DNA of 64,000 bases from Lutimonas halocynthiae. GTDB taxonomy: Bacteria > Bacteroidota > Bacteroidia > Flavobacteriales > Flavobacteriaceae. Every line of letters begins with the position of its first letter. Within the stretch, counting starts at the first letter, position 1. A program made the translations under genes and the position numbers. The notes beneath the pieces were generated by a model that made no database searches, had not been told where the DNA came from, and saw only the letters and a list, made by a program, of their open reading frames with translations. The stretch spans positions 718,263-782,262 of the forward strand of contig NZ_JAUFQO010000016.1 in the NCBI RefSeq assembly GCF_030409835.1, given 5' to 3'. Shown here piece after piece: positions 62,291 to 64,000 of this stretch.

Positions 62291-64000
62291 TGAAAAACCT
62301 TTACATGCTTATCTTTTTGATGTGCACCATGGGGCTCACGGCCCAAGAATATTTTCCAAAAAACGATGGTGTTAAAACAGATAATCAAAACCATATCGTT
62401 TTTACAAATGCCACAATTTATTTAGACCCTGATAATATTATTGAAAAGGGGAGTCTGTTAATCCAAAAAGGTAAAGTAGTTAACTCAGGTCAAAATATTA
62501 GTATTCCTAAGAATGCCGTAATTATTGACCTAAAAGGTAAAAGTATATACCCTTCTTTTATTGATGTATACACAGACTTCGGTATAACATCACCAAAAGC
62601 GGATTCAAATAAATCAAGCGCTGTTCAATATGACAGCAAGCGACAAGGGTATTATTGGAACGAACACATAATGCCTGAAAAAGCAGCTATCAACGCATTT
62701 GAATTTGATGATAAAAAAGCAGCTGAATTATTAAAGGAAGGATTTGGTGTGGTGAACACGCATGACCTACAGGGAATTATTAGAGGAACTGGCGTTCTGG
62801 TAGCTTTGAACACGAAGAGAACCAATAATGAACGAATTCTATCTTCGAAATCTGTGCAATACCTTTCTTTTGATAAAAGTAAGTTTTCAAAACAGTCTTA
62901 CCCGAATTCATTAATGGGCAGTATGGCACTGCTAAGACAGACTTATCTCGATGCGTCCTGGTATGCGCAAGGATCTGTAAGCACAACAGATTTGTCTTTA
63001 GAAGCGCTTAATAATAACAAATCACAAAGGCAAATATTCTATGCCGGTAAAAAAAGAAATGCTCTTAGAGCACATCAAATAGCGCAGGAATTCGGATTAG
63101 AATATGTACTATTTGGCGGTGGTAATGAATATGAATTAATCGACAATATTAAAGCCACAAATGCGACCTATATTCTTCCGCTAAATTTCCCTAAACCATT
63201 CGATGTTGAAAATCCGTTTGAGACCGAATACATAAATCTTAGTGATATGCGAGATTGGAACCAGGCACCTGCCAACCCCGGCGTTATGGCCAGCAATGGT
63301 GTTTCTTTTGCCTTCTCATCTTATGGTTTAAAATCAGTGTCAGATTTCAAAAAACATATTTTAAAGAGTATTAAATATGGCTTGGATAAAAAAACCGCTC
63401 TAGCTGCATTAACAACTGTACCCGCAAAGATTCTGAATAAGACTGATAAATTGGGGCATTTGAACAAAGGCGCTTATGCTAATTTTATCATTACTTCGGG
63501 TGATCTCTTTAATGAAAAAACCATTATTTATGAAAATTGGGTGCAAGGAGAACCCTTTGTAATCAACTCATTGGATCAACTCAATATTGATGGTAAGTAC
63601 ACTTTTAAATTAGATCAAAAGGAATATGAATTGAGCATTGAAAACTCAGTTTCAAAACCTAAGATTACCATAAAATCAGATGACAAAGCTATCAGCAATA
63701 AATCAAGTTTCAAAAATAACTGGTTAAGTATCCATCTTGAAACAAATAAGGATCCAAAAGAATTCAACAGACTCCTGGCTTTAATTGAAGCCCCTGAAAC
63801 CATTCAAGGAACAGCTGTGAATAGTAATGGAATTAAAAATGTCTGGACAGTCTCTGAGAAAAAAGCGGATACGCTAAAAAAGAAAACTGAAGAACCTAAA
63901 GCTCCTTATTTGTCTCCTGTTACCTTTCCGAATAATGCTTATGGATTTGACACGCCTCCGGAACAGCAATCAATTTTATTTAAAAACGTAACTGTTTGGA
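62291..64000 (+). CDS. Exported amidohydrolase-family protein, 3' end cut by window edge
   Basis: An open frame of 570 residues without a stop, beginning MKNLYMLIFLMCTMGLTAQE (signal peptide). The front shows the amidohydrolase composite start (HIVFTNATIYLDPDNIIEKG, LLIQKGKVVNSGQNISIPKN), but the metal motif D-x-H-x-H is replaced: YPSFIDVYTDFGI has Tyr and Asp in place of the two His. Later segments LTTVPAKILNKTDKLGHLNK and GAYANFIITSGDLFNEKTII match the family C-terminal part. Flavobacterial homologues (recalled) are about 1000 residues with a second, intact amidohydrolase domain, which would lie outside this window. Confidence 0.82.

Overview
The window looks like chromosome from a member of the Bacteroidota, most likely a marine-type flavobacterium. 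The DNA is AT-rich. Many intergenic regions carry the flavobacterial -7 promoter motif TAnnTTTG, usually 11-30 nt ahead of a start codon, and Shine-Dalgarno sequences are weak. The gene content also fits: a TonB receptor with a carboxypeptidase-regulatory N-domain, GIN/DUF2807 and DUF4097-like adhesin-like proteins, DUF4258, DUF3810, a BatA-domain protein and single-chain PurL. I see no insertion sequence, prophage, CRISPR array, rRNA or tRNA gene. No gene-free stretch exceeds 300 bases.

Layout. 1-4236: end of an envelope or polysaccharide-modification cluster (MBOAT acyltransferase, FemAB-like acyltransferase, ATP-grasp ligase, QueC-like PP-loop enzyme). 4179-9474: housekeeping genes (mnmA, MORN-repeat protein, purB, small lipoprotein, TerC). 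9628-18575: tripartite RND efflux operon with two small accessory genes, then a small His-containing secreted protein and a TonB receptor with His/acid-rich loops, probably for a transition metal. 18686-25541: ftcD, GNAT, a Dabb / M28 peptidase / DinB exported operon, a VOC protein and a PHP phosphoesterase fused to two ACT domains. 25687-27821: pirin / MarR / FMN reductase / DoxX operon behind an 18-bp perfect palindrome overlapping its promoter. 27895-32310: acyl-CoA carboxylase beta subunit, YebC, TsaE, alanine dehydrogenase, DUF4258. 32363-35331: ECF sigma factor, putative anti-sigma factor and two beta-helical exported proteins. 35622-48178: lon, DUF4239, a CotH-like putative kinase overlapping a membrane-anchored PPP-family phosphatase, BatA protein, a degenerate dihydroorotase, esterase, NlpC/P60 lipoprotein, DUF481. 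48246-64000: recG, TIGR02757, rsmB, purL, GT39, an exported GATase-like protein, dnaB, DUF3810 and the start of a large amidohydrolase.

Most of the window is ordinary core genome. The parts most worth a second look are the overlapping CotH-like kinase / PPP phosphatase pair (39150-41418), the PHP-ACT-ACT fusion (23853-25541), the dihydroorotase that has lost its metal-binding histidines (43527-44783), recG, whose conserved N-terminus lies upstream of every ATG/GTG/TTG codon and probably starts at ATT, the MarR-type palindrome at 27804-27821, and the QueC-like / ATP-grasp / FemAB / MBOAT group at the left edge.

Family calls come from reading motifs and recalling families. No database search was run.
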